NCBI GenBank assembly: GCA_946409635.1
Contig: CAMJXD010000002.1
Location: 1 to 64,000, forward strand
Length of the DNA: 64,000 nucleotides
Reading direction: 5' to 3'
Origin: an uncultured Prevotellaceae bacterium
GTDB lineage: Bacteria; Bacteroidota; Bacteroidia; Bacteroidales; Muribaculaceae
Shown here: positions 33,924-42,268 of the stretch, piece by piece
How the letters are laid out: every line of letters starts with the position of its first letter
How positions within the stretch are numbered: the stretch's first letter is position 1
Notes under the pieces: generated by a model
Seen by the model: the letters and a program-made list of their open reading frames with translations, nothing else
What the model was told of the DNA's origin: nothing
The model's database searches: none
Position numbers and translations under genes: made by a program

Positions 33924-35393
33924 TCATGATTTGAGTTTTAAACGTTGTATCTTGCCCGACGGCGTGCGAGGTATGCTGTCAATCCACTCCCAAAGCACTG
34001 GAATCTCGTGGTTGGGAAGTAACTGAACAAGCCGTTGCTTGATTTCGTCGAGGCCCATCGTCGTGCCGCCGCGGCAGATGAAAGCCTTGGGCACCTCGCC
34101 CAACACGCCGTTGGGATCGGGCACCGCAACGCACGCGCAGTCACTCACGCCCAGCGAGCAGATGGCATCCTCGATGGTGGCTGGGCTCACTTTCTCACCG
34201 CCGACGTTGATGAGTTCCTTGCGGCGCCCGGTGAGGTAGAAGTTACCGCTGGCATCGCGGTGTCCCCAATCGCCGGTACGAAACCACTCGTCGCCATAGA
34301 ATGCATCGGCATTGTCCTTCTCAAGAAAATAGGACCGGGTGACCATATTGCCCTTGACACAGATTTCGCCATCCATGCCATCATCAACCGGGTGCCCGCT
34401 GTCATCGAGGACGACGGCCTGTACCATGGCCGATGCGGGGCGGCCTATTGTATGCAGGTTGGCAGCATCAGTGTGAAATTCGCTGAACATGGCCCGCGAA
34501 GCCTCGGTCAGGCCATAGTGCATGCATAATCGGGTGTGAGGAAACAGTTCCATGAGCAGTCGCTTGTCCTCGACAGGCAACGCAGCGCTACCGATTTCAA
34601 TGAAACGCAACTGGTCGGCAAACACACCGATGCGCTTACCGCTCAAGCGTTTAATGTACTGCCACACGGCGGGAACCATGCCGAAACCTGTCACCCTCTC
34701 GGCCGTCATCACACTGAACAACGACTTGAGATTGGCAAAGTTGCTCACCATCACCATCGTGGCTCCAGCCAGGAGGGAACAGCGTAAACGTCCCAGTCCG
34801 AACGAGTGACTCAGCGGCAAGGCCAGCGCCTCGACGTCGTCAGGACCGTTGCCGATAAAGGAGTTGGTATTGGAGGCCGATGCGGCGATGTTGGCATGCG
34901 AGAGGCATACGCCCTTAGGAGCTGCCGTGGTCCCCGTGGTGAACATGACGTCGGCCACTGCATCTGGAGTGATGCTGTGCGCAGGCAGGCCGGCAGCCAT
35001 ATCGTGGCTGGTGGCCAGGGCACTGAACGGTACACAACGGACACGGTCGGCAACAGTCGAGTCGCCAAACAAAACGGCGGGATGCACCACATCAATGATG
35101 TAGGCCAAACGATCGGCCGGAGCGGCCGAATCGACCACCACATTGATGATGCCCGACTGATGGGCAGCAAAATAGAGGTAAACAAATTCCAGCTCCTTCT
35201 GGGCCGACAGGATGATGTGGTCACCAGGCTTGAGCCCCAACGAGTGCAGGAAGGCGGCAGCCTGCTCAATGGCAGCTACCAGCTGAGAATAAGAAATGCG
35301 TCTGTCACCCGCTACAAGAGCAGTCTTGTCGGGGGTGGCGGCCGCATGACCTGTGATTGCCTGCAAGAGCGGGCTGTGAGCGACGTTAAGCAT
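33924..35393 (-). CDS. AMP-dependent acyl ligase (ANL superfamily)
   Basis: 489 residues from the ATG at 35393-35391 (MLNVAHSPLLQAITG). Full ANL plan: P-loop-like FTTGTTAAPKGVCLSHAN, the A5 YGLTEAS, WFRTGDWGHRD, LTGRRKELINVGGEKVSPATIED and the C-terminal catalytic Lys in PRTPSGKIQRLKL. It activates a carboxylic acid with ATP and passes it to the thiol of CoA or an ACP. The end of the ACP gene upstream overlaps its start by 8 bases, so an acyl-ACP ligase role is very likely. The acid chosen is not visible. Confidence 0.9.
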   Translation of the reverse strand: MLNVAHSPLLQAITGHAAATPDKTALVAGDRRISYSQLVAAIEQAAAFLHSLGLKPGDHIILSAQKELEFVYLYFAAHQSGIINVVVDSAAPADRLAYIIDVVHPAVLFGDSTVADRVRCVPFSALATSHDMAAGLPAHSITPDAVADVMFTTGTTAAPKGVCLSHANIAASASNTNSFIGNGPDDVEALALPLSHSFGLGRLRCSLLAGATMVMVSNFANLKSLFSVMTAERVTGFGMVPAVWQYIKRLSGKRIGVFADQLRFIEIGSAALPVEDKRLLMELFPHTRLCMHYGLTEASRAMFSEFHTDAANLHTIGRPASAMVQAVVLDDSGHPVDDGMDGEICVKGNMVTRSYFLEKDNADAFYGDEWFRTGDWGHRDASGNFYLTGRRKELINVGGEKVSPATIEDAICSLGVSDCACVAVPDPNGVLGEVPKAFICRGGTTMGLDEIKQRLVQLLPNHEIPVLWEWIDSIPRTPSGKIQRLKLKS

Positions 35394-35616
35394 CGGCGAG
35401 CTGGTTGACCTCATCAACGATAGACTTGACCGAGGTGAGGTCAAACAGGTCCTCGAGCGGGAATTCGATATTCAGTTCCTGTTCTATCGTGCTGATTATC
35501 GCCAGATTACCCACCGAGTCCCACTGTGGGATATCGCCCGATGACAAGTCGTCGGTAATCAGGTCGAGGTCCACATTCAGGACCCTGGCAATGATCTGTT
35601 TAACCTGTGATTCCAT
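35386..35616 (-). CDS. Acyl carrier protein, DSV type
   Basis: 76 residues. Attachment Ser in PQWDSVGNLAIISTI; acidic helix II (EQELNIEFPLEDLF). The end overlaps the ligase start by 8 bases, coupling their translation. Together with the ACP at 35641, 24 bases upstream, this makes two adjacent carrier proteins of different type before one ligase. Confidence 0.88.
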   Translation of the reverse strand: MESQVKQIIARVLNVDLDLITDDLSSGDIPQWDSVGNLAIISTIEQELNIEFPLEDLFDLTSVKSIVDEVNQLADA

Positions 35617-35640
35617 GCAGGGGAACGACGAGGCTAAAGG

Positions 35641-35874
35641 TTAACGACGGTGCTTAGCTACAACATCAAACAAGTCCTGGATCGTGTCGGAATTGGTGAT
35701 GTCTTTACCCTTGATGATGACGTCATACTCGTCATCGACCATGGCGATGATGGACAACGCTGCCAGCGATGACCACTCGTCGAGATCCTTGAACCGGGTC
35801 TCGGCGGTGAAAGCCTCGGGCTCAGTCTCATCGAACTGCGCAGCGAAATTCTCAATAAATTCCTGTATATTCAT
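35641..35874 (-). CDS. Acyl carrier protein, SSL type (paralogue)
   Basis: 77 residues. Attachment Ser in DEWSSLAALSIIAMV, without the usual Asp. Nearly a duplicate of the ACP at 28892 (same FAAQFDETEPEA/FADLFDETDPDT pattern and DVxxxGxDIxNS end). It is the first gene after the promoter at 35939-35969 and so starts the carrier-protein subunit of the locus. Confidence 0.87.
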   Translation of the reverse strand: MNIQEFIENFAAQFDETEPEAFTAETRFKDLDEWSSLAALSIIAMVDDEYDVIIKGKDITNSDTIQDLFDVVAKHRR

Positions 35875-35938
35875 AGTTGTGATATAATCGCATATATAGA
35901 AGTCATCTGTCGATGACTGATACTATTGTTTCAAGCGG

Positions 35939-35969
35939 CAAAAGTAAGTCTATTTTTCAAATTTACAAA
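35939..35969 (-). promoter_or_regulatory. Internal promoter of the ACP-ligase-KAS III unit
   Basis: TTTG (35969-35966), 19 bases, TACTTTTG (35946-35939) on the minus strand, a full match to the Bacteroidales consensus. Transcription would start near 35932, 58 bases before the ACP ATG. It lies inside the long co-directional run, showing the lower half can be expressed on its own. Confidence 0.75.
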
Positions 35970-35984
35970 GGAATTGGCCAAAAA

Positions 35985-36749
35985 CTAGATAGAAAAGCCG
36001 CCATCGATGACCAAATCATGGCCTGTGAGCCAGCTTGAAGCGTCGCTGAGCAGGTAGATGGCGCCGTTGGCGATGTCGGCCGGCTGTCCGTATCTCCCTA
36101 AAGGATAACGCTTGGCGTCCTCGGCCAGCTGCTCCTCGGTAATGGTGCCTCGATGGATCAGCGGCGTGTCGACCATGCCGGGGCAGATGCTGTTGACGCG
36201 CACCTTGCGGGAAGCATACTCGCGTGCCGCATACTTCATCACGGAGTTCAAGGCTGCCTTGGAAGCGCCATACACGCCGTTGCCAGGCATGAAACTGTGG
36301 GTGCCGCCAATCGAGGCAATCAGCACAACCGAGGCCCCTTTCTGCAGCACTTTTTTCTTGTACATCAACCGCATCAACTCGACGGGGGCAAAGAAATTGA
36401 TATCAAACATCTCGTTGAACTTCTCGCGTGAGCCAAACTGCAAGGGCAGAGTCATCGAGTTGCCCGCACACAGCACAGCTCCATCGAGCGGCGGCAACGA
36501 TTTGAGCAGGCTGTCTACATCCTGAGGCTGAGTCAGGTCGGCCAAGGCCATCACATGGCTCTCACCGTCGGCTACGGGAGGGAGCAGGCTCATCGTTTCG
36601 GCCAATCGGCCCTGATCACGGGCCGTAGCCACGACACGAGCACCCATGCGCGAGCAGGCAAGCGCCGTCTCTCGCCCGATGCCCGACGAAGCGCCCGTGA
36701 CGAGTATGGTTTTTCCCGAAAGAGAAAACGGATTGTACATCGTCTCCAT
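35985..36749 (-). CDS. Short-chain dehydrogenase/reductase (possible 3-ketoacyl-ACP or sugar reductase)
   Basis: 254 residues. Rossmann motif TGASSGIG (18-25), the NAG-type motif in LCAGNS, and the catalytic Ser146, Tyr160 and Lys164 (YGASK). The C-terminal SSWLTGHDLVIDGG is that of the classical SDR family, as in FabG. Being before the ACP/ligase/KAS III unit it may reduce a beta-ketoacyl-ACP made by the KAS III enzymes; a sugar dehydrogenase is the main alternative. Met4 is an alternative start. It ends 15 bases before the internal promoter. Confidence 0.87.
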   Translation of the reverse strand: METMYNPFSLSGKTILVTGASSGIGRETALACSRMGARVVATARDQGRLAETMSLLPPVADGESHVMALADLTQPQDVDSLLKSLPPLDGAVLCAGNSMTLPLQFGSREKFNEMFDINFFAPVELMRLMYKKKVLQKGASVVLIASIGGTHSFMPGNGVYGASKAALNSVMKYAAREYASRKVRVNSICPGMVDTPLIHRGTITEEQLAEDAKRYPLGRYGQPADIANGAIYLLSDASSWLTGHDLVIDGGFSI

Positions 36750-36761
36750 AATCTATTATTT

Positions 36762-36795
36762 ATTTAAGTTTCGCAAGCAGGTAACTTACTCACTG
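36762..36795. repeat. Dispersed 34-base repeat, copy 1
   Basis: ATTTAAGTTTCGCAAGCAGG... matches the sequence at 60040-60073 in 30 of 34 positions. It lies in the gap between the ATP-grasp fusion and the SDR. No coding role. Confidence 0.5.
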
Positions 36796-36814
36796 ATTAT
36801 TTAAAGCTTAGTCA

Positions 36815-38530
36815 TCATTTGAATTCAAATTTCTTGGCGGGTACACCGATATAGGTGCAGCCATCCTTGGGCTTGGTCATCAAGACACTGCCTGCACCCA
36901 GCGTCATGTTACTACCGATATGCACCTTCTGGAGGACAACACTGTCGACACCCAACAGGTTGCAGTTGCCCATCTGCACAGCCCCCGACAAGCGCACGCC
37001 CGGCATGAGCACATTATAGTCACCGACGACCACATCATGCCCCAGTATGTTAGAGCCATTCAAGACATTGAAGTTACCCATCTCCACATCACACGTAACG
37101 TTACAACTGTCTTGAATGATATTACCTTGCCCCATTTTAAATGTCTGTGGATCTAATACCTTGAATGATGGGGCAATTATATTGGGGAAATATACATTAG
37201 GATTCTTAATACTATCAAATATATGTTTTCGAGCTAAGGGATCACCTACAGCAATCGCTAAAGCTAAAGGCTGTTCCACCTTATTTAGTTCGTCAATACC
37301 TCCTATCACTATTCCGTAATGAGAGATTTGTGTCCCAACTGCTATATTATCATCATAGAAACCAACTATCTCCCATTGCTCCTTGCCAATACTATTAATG
37401 CGATGAATGGCACCTGCCACTTCACGTCCGAATCCGCCAGCCCCAAAGATGGCAATCTTTTGGACTGAGACACTTCTTTCACCTGCTTTGCGAGCTTTTA
37501 TTCTTTCACTAAGATTTATTTCATTTGTCATATCAACCAAATAGTCACATTTAGCGAAGGTTAAGCCATAAATAGGCTGCAGTTCCTCGACATCAAAGTC
37601 CTTGCCTTGCACCCAATTAATTAAAGCTCCAGGCAGATTAACTCCTGCCTCATAGGAGAAAGGAAAACCTCCACCAAAACGCGGATTTAATTCAAGAATA
37701 TAGTATTCGCCTTCCATCTCAAGAATATCACAATCAAGATTGCCGATATGTGAGAGTTTTGAACCTAATAATTGACCAATACGATGTAATTTTGGATTGT
37801 TAATAATCGTCGCTTTATCAGTTTCTCCAGCACGCATCGCTAGTTTCTGCTTCACCGCCACAGAAACATTATTTCCATTCAAATCATTGATTACGTCCAG
37901 TCCGTACTCTTGACCGTTAATCATTTCCTGAATGAGAATAAAGTTCTCGTCATGCTGAGAAACTGCACCAAGAATGCCTTTACGAGTCTTACGTCTTATT
38001 AACTCATAAACTATTTTCAAATCTTCAATATTATCAACAAATTCTATACCAATCGAAGCAGATCCCCACCTTGGCTTAATTACCAGTGGAAAATCAAGTT
38101 CACCTGTATAAATAGCCTCCAGCGCCAAACCTAAATTGGCATAAGTCTTTGGTGATTTTAGACCAATGGAACTCACAAACTGAACAGTTCTCAACTTGTC
38201 AAAACAGATATCGATCACATCGGGGGATGAGACAATTACATTGACACCAATACTCTCAAACAGAGCCTTATTCTTGGCAAGAATAGGTAGTTCCAAGTCA
38301 TTTAGGGAGATAAGGGCATCTACGTGGTGAATTCTACAAATCTGATATAATGCCTCAACATAGCTTTCATCATAAACAGCTGGCACAATCACACGCACAT
38401 CAGCCACAGATAAAGCAGGAGCAGTTAACTGCATATCTGCACCAATGATTTTGCCATTATGACCTAACTGTTCCTTAAAGTATTTCAGCAAATAAGTTCG
38501 CCGACCAACACAAGTAAATAGAATATTCAT
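36815..38530 (-). CDS. ATP-grasp / NeuD acyltransferase fusion protein
   Basis: 571 residues from the ATG at 38530-38528 (MNILFTCVGRRTYLLKYF). Residues 1 to about 340 are an ATP-grasp ligase of the CarB/PylC kind (VIKPRWGSASIGIEFV, ILIQEMINGQEYGLDVI, YILELNPRFGGGFPFSYEAG). Residues 356-571 are a full NeuD-type acyltransferase (IFGAGGFGREVAGAI, then hexapeptide repeats), closely like the free NeuD at 29290. Fusion implies that an activated acid is made and transferred to a sugar by one protein. The C-terminal third from about residue 467 is GC-richer than the rest. Confidence 0.85.
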   Translation of the reverse strand: MNILFTCVGRRTYLLKYFKEQLGHNGKIIGADMQLTAPALSVADVRVIVPAVYDESYVEALYQICRIHHVDALISLNDLELPILAKNKALFESIGVNVIVSSPDVIDICFDKLRTVQFVSSIGLKSPKTYANLGLALEAIYTGELDFPLVIKPRWGSASIGIEFVDNIEDLKIVYELIRRKTRKGILGAVSQHDENFILIQEMINGQEYGLDVINDLNGNNVSVAVKQKLAMRAGETDKATIINNPKLHRIGQLLGSKLSHIGNLDCDILEMEGEYYILELNPRFGGGFPFSYEAGVNLPGALINWVQGKDFDVEELQPIYGLTFAKCDYLVDMTNEINLSERIKARKAGERSVSVQKIAIFGAGGFGREVAGAIHRINSIGKEQWEIVGFYDDNIAVGTQISHYGIVIGGIDELNKVEQPLALAIAVGDPLARKHIFDSIKNPNVYFPNIIAPSFKVLDPQTFKMGQGNIIQDSCNVTCDVEMGNFNVLNGSNILGHDVVVGDYNVLMPGVRLSGAVQMGNCNLLGVDSVVLQKVHIGSNMTLGAGSVLMTKPKDGCTYIGVPAKKFEFK

Positions 38531-38553
38531 AATCCTTATATCGCTTTTTCTTG

Positions 38554-39486
38554 TTATTTCATTATATTCATAATTCCACCGGTATGCCAAAATAAAATAT
38601 TACAGTTTTGAAGATTATTTACTTTAATAAAATCCAACATACCATAGAAGGCTTTGCCAGAATAAGTAGTATCAAAAATCAAACCCGTATTATGCATTAC
38701 TTCAACTAAGAACGATGCCATTTCTGGTTGGAATTGTTCATACCCACCATGAAGGTAATCCGCACAAAAAAGCACCTTTTTATCGTATTTTTCCGTCATA
38801 CGGTAATAACCCGAAAGCATATCCGCAAAATCAATAACAACTTTGCGTCCTCGCTCTTTTTGACGTGCAACAGAAATTCCCACAACCGTCACATCACCCC
38901 AACCAACCTGATCCAGACCAACGAGTAGGCCTGCTTGGGTTGAGCCTGTTCCAGAAGCATGGAAAATATAATCTGGTTTATAACCGATCTGATCACAGTG
39001 AGATTTCAGTAAGTGAATAGCATCTACAAAAGCAATACCTCCAGGCAAATCATGACCACCCCCATGAACATAGAAGGGATTAAAACCATGTTCTTTAAAT
39101 TTGTCCATTGCTCTATCCATCGCAAGAGCTGTATCCTCTGGCATTATCAATTCACAAACAGCACCACTTAGCCTATCCAGCAAAGCATTTCCTCTTTCAC
39201 GATAGAATCTATCTTCTGTTCCCTGAATACAAAGATGACATTTCCATCCATTTCTTGCAGCCATCAAAGCAATAGCTCGATTGTGATTACTCTGAATGCC
39301 GCCACATGTCACAACTGCATTATATCCGTTAGTTTGTATATACCGCTCATAGTAAACAGCTTTTCTAGCTTTACTACCACCACCTACAAACGGAAAAAGA
39401 TCATCACGCACAACCATCAATGGAAGTCCGTTTACTTTTACATTGTCTAAGATCAGAGAGTCAAAGAGAATATTTGATTGTATCAT
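38554..39486 (-). CDS. PLP enzyme of the D-cysteine desulfhydrase / ACC deaminase family
   Basis: 310 residues from the ATG at 39486-39484 (MIQSNILFDSLILDN). Family signature: the PLP Lys39 in GGGSKARKA and SNHNRA in CGGIQSNHNRAIALM, then ASGTGSTQAGL as the phosphate loop. Members act on D-cysteine, 1-aminocyclopropane carboxylate or other amino acids by alpha,beta-elimination or ring opening. In this AT-rich part of the locus it lies just before the ATP-grasp fusion, so it may make an unusual acid used by that ligase. The actual substrate is unknown. Confidence 0.83.
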   Translation of the reverse strand: MIQSNILFDSLILDNVKVNGLPLMVVRDDLFPFVGGGSKARKAVYYERYIQTNGYNAVVTCGGIQSNHNRAIALMAARNGWKCHLCIQGTEDRFYRERGNALLDRLSGAVCELIMPEDTALAMDRAMDKFKEHGFNPFYVHGGGHDLPGGIAFVDAIHLLKSHCDQIGYKPDYIFHASGTGSTQAGLLVGLDQVGWGDVTVVGISVARQKERGRKVVIDFADMLSGYYRMTEKYDKKVLFCADYLHGGYEQFQPEMASFLVEVMHNTGLIFDTTYSGKAFYGMLDFIKVNNLQNCNILFWHTGGIMNIMK

Positions 39487-39515
39487 AAATCGGAAAAAGT
39501 ATCTGTTCAACTCTA

Positions 39516-40127
39516 TCAATTATGACCGTTAAAGTTCTCGCTAGTAGCACTGCCTTCTTGGTTAATATCTTCACGGAACAACACTTTCTTGATGGTCAAT
39601 AAGAAAACTTGGCAATCCACCATAAAGGAACAATGGTCGACATACCATACATCTAGTTCAAACTTCCTTGCCCATGTGAGGCCATTACGACCATGACATT
39701 GAGCCCAACCTGTAATGCCAGGATAAACATCATGTCTTCTAGCTTGTTCTTCCGAATACAAATCCAAATAATCTACTCTAAGTGGGCGAGGGCCAATAAG
39801 AGCCATCTCTCCCTTTAGAATATTAAATAACTGGGGCAACTCATCTATGCTAGTTGACCTAACAAATCGTCCGACCTGGGTCAATCGATCACCATCGGGT
39901 AACAATTCACCATTGGCATCCCGTTCATCGGTCATTGTCTTGAATTTTATTATTTTGAAAATCTTGCCTTTGTAACCAGGGCGCTCCTGCAAAAAGAAAG
40001 CCCCAGCACCCTTATTCGCGACATGTAACCAAATGGTAACAATAATCAGTAGTGGTGACAGGCAGATTAGAGCAGCCAATGCTATAAAAAAGTCTAAAAT
40101 GCGTTTAATATACTTGCGGTAGATCAT
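39516..40127 (-). CDS. Initiating sugar-phosphate transferase (PglC/WcaJ small type)
   Basis: 203 residues, the short monotopic form. A re-entrant membrane helix (FFIALAALICLSPLLIIVTIW) is followed by the catalytic Asp-Glu pair in FKTMTDERDANGELLPDG, then STSIDELPQLFNILKGEMALIGPRPL and PGITGWAQCHGR. It moves a phospho-sugar from UDP-sugar to undecaprenyl phosphate and so begins each glycan unit. This is the only initiating enzyme in the window. Confidence 0.92.
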   Translation of the reverse strand: MIYRKYIKRILDFFIALAALICLSPLLIIVTIWLHVANKGAGAFFLQERPGYKGKIFKIIKFKTMTDERDANGELLPDGDRLTQVGRFVRSTSIDELPQLFNILKGEMALIGPRPLRVDYLDLYSEEQARRHDVYPGITGWAQCHGRNGLTWARKFELDVWYVDHCSFMVDCQVFLLTIKKVLFREDINQEGSATSENFNGHN

Positions 40128-40139
40128 ATTCTTGCATAA

Positions 40140-41267
40140 CTAGTTTAGTATTTCGTGATAAAAATCATATAGGCACTGCCGCACATAGCCCTGTTCGTAA
40201 CGTGAAGCAATCAGCCCTCGCGATTGGGAGGCCATTGCTGCGACATCAGCAGGATGATCTACAAACCATTCCATGGCATGGTGCAACGCTTCCTCGTCCT
40301 GCGGCGGGATAATGACTCCGTTCTGTCCGTCGATGATGATTTCACGCGAACCATTGATGTCGGTCACGATGCTGGGCAGGCCCATCGCTCCAGCTTCGAT
40401 CACCACATTGGGAAAGCCCTCACGATAGCTGGGGAAGACGAGGGCATCGGCTGCGACATAAAATGGGCGCACGTCTGCTTGATTTCCGACAGCTGATATA
40501 CCATTGCCACAATCTATACGCTCGAGAGTTCTTGGGAGAACTGGATCTAAGTCATCTTCACGTCTGCCGACAAGGACCAAACGGGTATCGGGGCGCTCAC
40601 GATGCAGCCGGTCGAAGGCCGCTACAAGCTCGTTGATGCCCTTGTCGCGAACGATGCGACCAACGAAGACAAAGGTGAAGCCTTGATGCTGGTCACGGGG
40701 ATATTGCTCAGGATCATAGTCTTGCAGATTGATGCCCATCACGTTGCCATAGCCCAGTACCTTGAGGGGCTTGCGGGTAATGTGATGGCTGAGCAGGTCG
40801 TTCTTGACGCCCTCGCCCTCGGGAATGACGTGTGTGGCGCAGGCACAGGTAAGCCAGTCGGTGGCCATGAGCACACGGCGCTTCAAGCCCGTGGACGTGG
40901 GCCAGACCAGGCCCGTGAACGTGTGGACGCGGCACGGCACCCGTGTCAGCCATGCGGCCAGCATGCACATCAGGCCGGCCTTGGGCGTCATTGAGTGAAC
41001 CATGTCAGGCCGCTCACGTCGCATCAGTCGCCACATCTGCCACAACGAGCGCAGGTCGCTAAGCAGCGAGATGTGCCGTTGCATGGGCACAGCGGCAATG
41101 CGTACGCCCTCACGAGCAGCGACCTCGTCAAGAGCCTCGCCTGGTGATGAGACGGCCAGCACGTCATATCGCGCCGACAACTCCTCAAGCATGCCACGAC
41201 AAAATGTATTGAGCGACTGAGGCACAGTCGCCGCACGAATGATCTTCTTCCTATTATTGGTTGCCAT
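40140..41267 (-). CDS. Glycosyltransferase family 4
   Basis: 375 residues from the ATG at 41267-41265 (MATNNRKKIIRAATVP). GT-B fold with the N-terminal acceptor domain (VHSMTPKAGLMCMLAAW) and the donor part FVFVGRIVRDKGINELVAAF, ALVFPSYREGFPNVVIEAGAMGLPSI, typical of GT4. This kind adds the second sugar to a PglC-started unit (similar in style to PglA). It lies 12 bases before the PglC-type gene. Confidence 0.88.
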   Translation of the reverse strand: MATNNRKKIIRAATVPQSLNTFCRGMLEELSARYDVLAVSSPGEALDEVAAREGVRIAAVPMQRHISLLSDLRSLWQMWRLMRRERPDMVHSMTPKAGLMCMLAAWLTRVPCRVHTFTGLVWPTSTGLKRRVLMATDWLTCACATHVIPEGEGVKNDLLSHHITRKPLKVLGYGNVMGINLQDYDPEQYPRDQHQGFTFVFVGRIVRDKGINELVAAFDRLHRERPDTRLVLVGRREDDLDPVLPRTLERIDCGNGISAVGNQADVRPFYVAADALVFPSYREGFPNVVIEAGAMGLPSIVTDINGSREIIIDGQNGVIIPPQDEEALHHAMEWFVDHPADVAAMASQSRGLIASRYEQGYVRQCLYDFYHEILN

Positions 41268-41327
41268 TATATTCTTAATAATTATCAAACTCCGGCCGAG
41301 CGCTTAATGTCTACCCCGACCCTTCAA

Positions 41328-42233
41328 TCACTTTCCGTTGACGGTCATCATGACCTGATGTTTCACTTTGTAACGTATGAGCCAGTAGAGCGCGACTCCA
41401 GCGGGGATACTCAACACGGTCAAGAATTTTTCGGGGCTTTCCTGAATGAATCTACGATTCCCTGAGATGATGCTACTCGACACATAATGGGCACATATCA
41501 AGAACTTGCGCTTCAGGCTACGGGTCGTCATCATCTCGGCCTTGCGGAAAAAGGCGAACCCCTTAGGATTGTTCCAGTATTGCTTGAACATGTTGAAGCT
41601 GGAGCCGTCCTGCTGATATTCCACAATCACCAGCGGCTCGTTGAGGGTGATGAGTTCATAGTCCTGGTCGATGAGCATATACTTGTAGGCCAGCCCCACG
41701 TAACGCTCGCCCTGGAACAGTGGGTACTCGGGGTATCGCTTGATCACATCGGTCCTGTAAACCAGCTTCTTGTCCCCCTTGCCACCAGCAGCATAAAAGC
41801 CCTGAAGCGTAGTCGTGGGCATATCAAGCGGGAACTGGGTACCGATTACTTGCCCGTCCTCGGTCACATCAAGCCCGATGAGACCGGCCAACTTGTCATT
41901 ACCCTTTTCACACCAGCAAGCCAAGATCTTCTCGACAGCGTCATCAGGCATATAGTCATCACTGTCGATACAGGTGTTGAGCGGCGTATCAATGTTGGCA
42001 TAGGCCGTGTTGTGCGCTCCATGCATACCCTGATTCTGCTGATAGATGTAGCGGATAGATATTTTAGCTTCCTTGATCCACCCCTCTACCAGCTCACGGG
42101 TATTGTCGGAACTGCCGTCATCGACGATGAGCCACTCAAAATCCTTGCACGTCTGGCGGCACAAGCTCTCGTAGGTGCGCCAAATGGTATGAGCCCTGTT
42201 ATAGGCCGGAGTAAAAACTGTTAATGTTGCCAT
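41328..42233 (-). CDS. Glycosyltransferase family 2
   Basis: 301 residues. VFTPAYNRAHTIWRTYESL, VDDGSSDNT and CIDSDDYMPDDAVEKIL are the GT-A donor site; YVGLAYKYMLIDQDYELITL is the acceptor part. The last 30 residues hold a hydrophobic segment (LTVLSIPAGVALYWLI) that may anchor it to the membrane. It adds a sugar of the repeat unit. Confidence 0.88.
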   Translation of the reverse strand: MATLTVFTPAYNRAHTIWRTYESLCRQTCKDFEWLIVDDGSSDNTRELVEGWIKEAKISIRYIYQQNQGMHGAHNTAYANIDTPLNTCIDSDDYMPDDAVEKILACWCEKGNDKLAGLIGLDVTEDGQVIGTQFPLDMPTTTLQGFYAAGGKGDKKLVYRTDVIKRYPEYPLFQGERYVGLAYKYMLIDQDYELITLNEPLVIVEYQQDGSSFNMFKQYWNNPKGFAFFRKAEMMTTRSLKRKFLICAHYVSSSIISGNRRFIQESPEKFLTVLSIPAGVALYWLIRYKVKHQVMMTVNGK

Positions 42234-42268
42234 TGAATCAATCTAAGTGAAATGCGGTTTGCCGGGAA

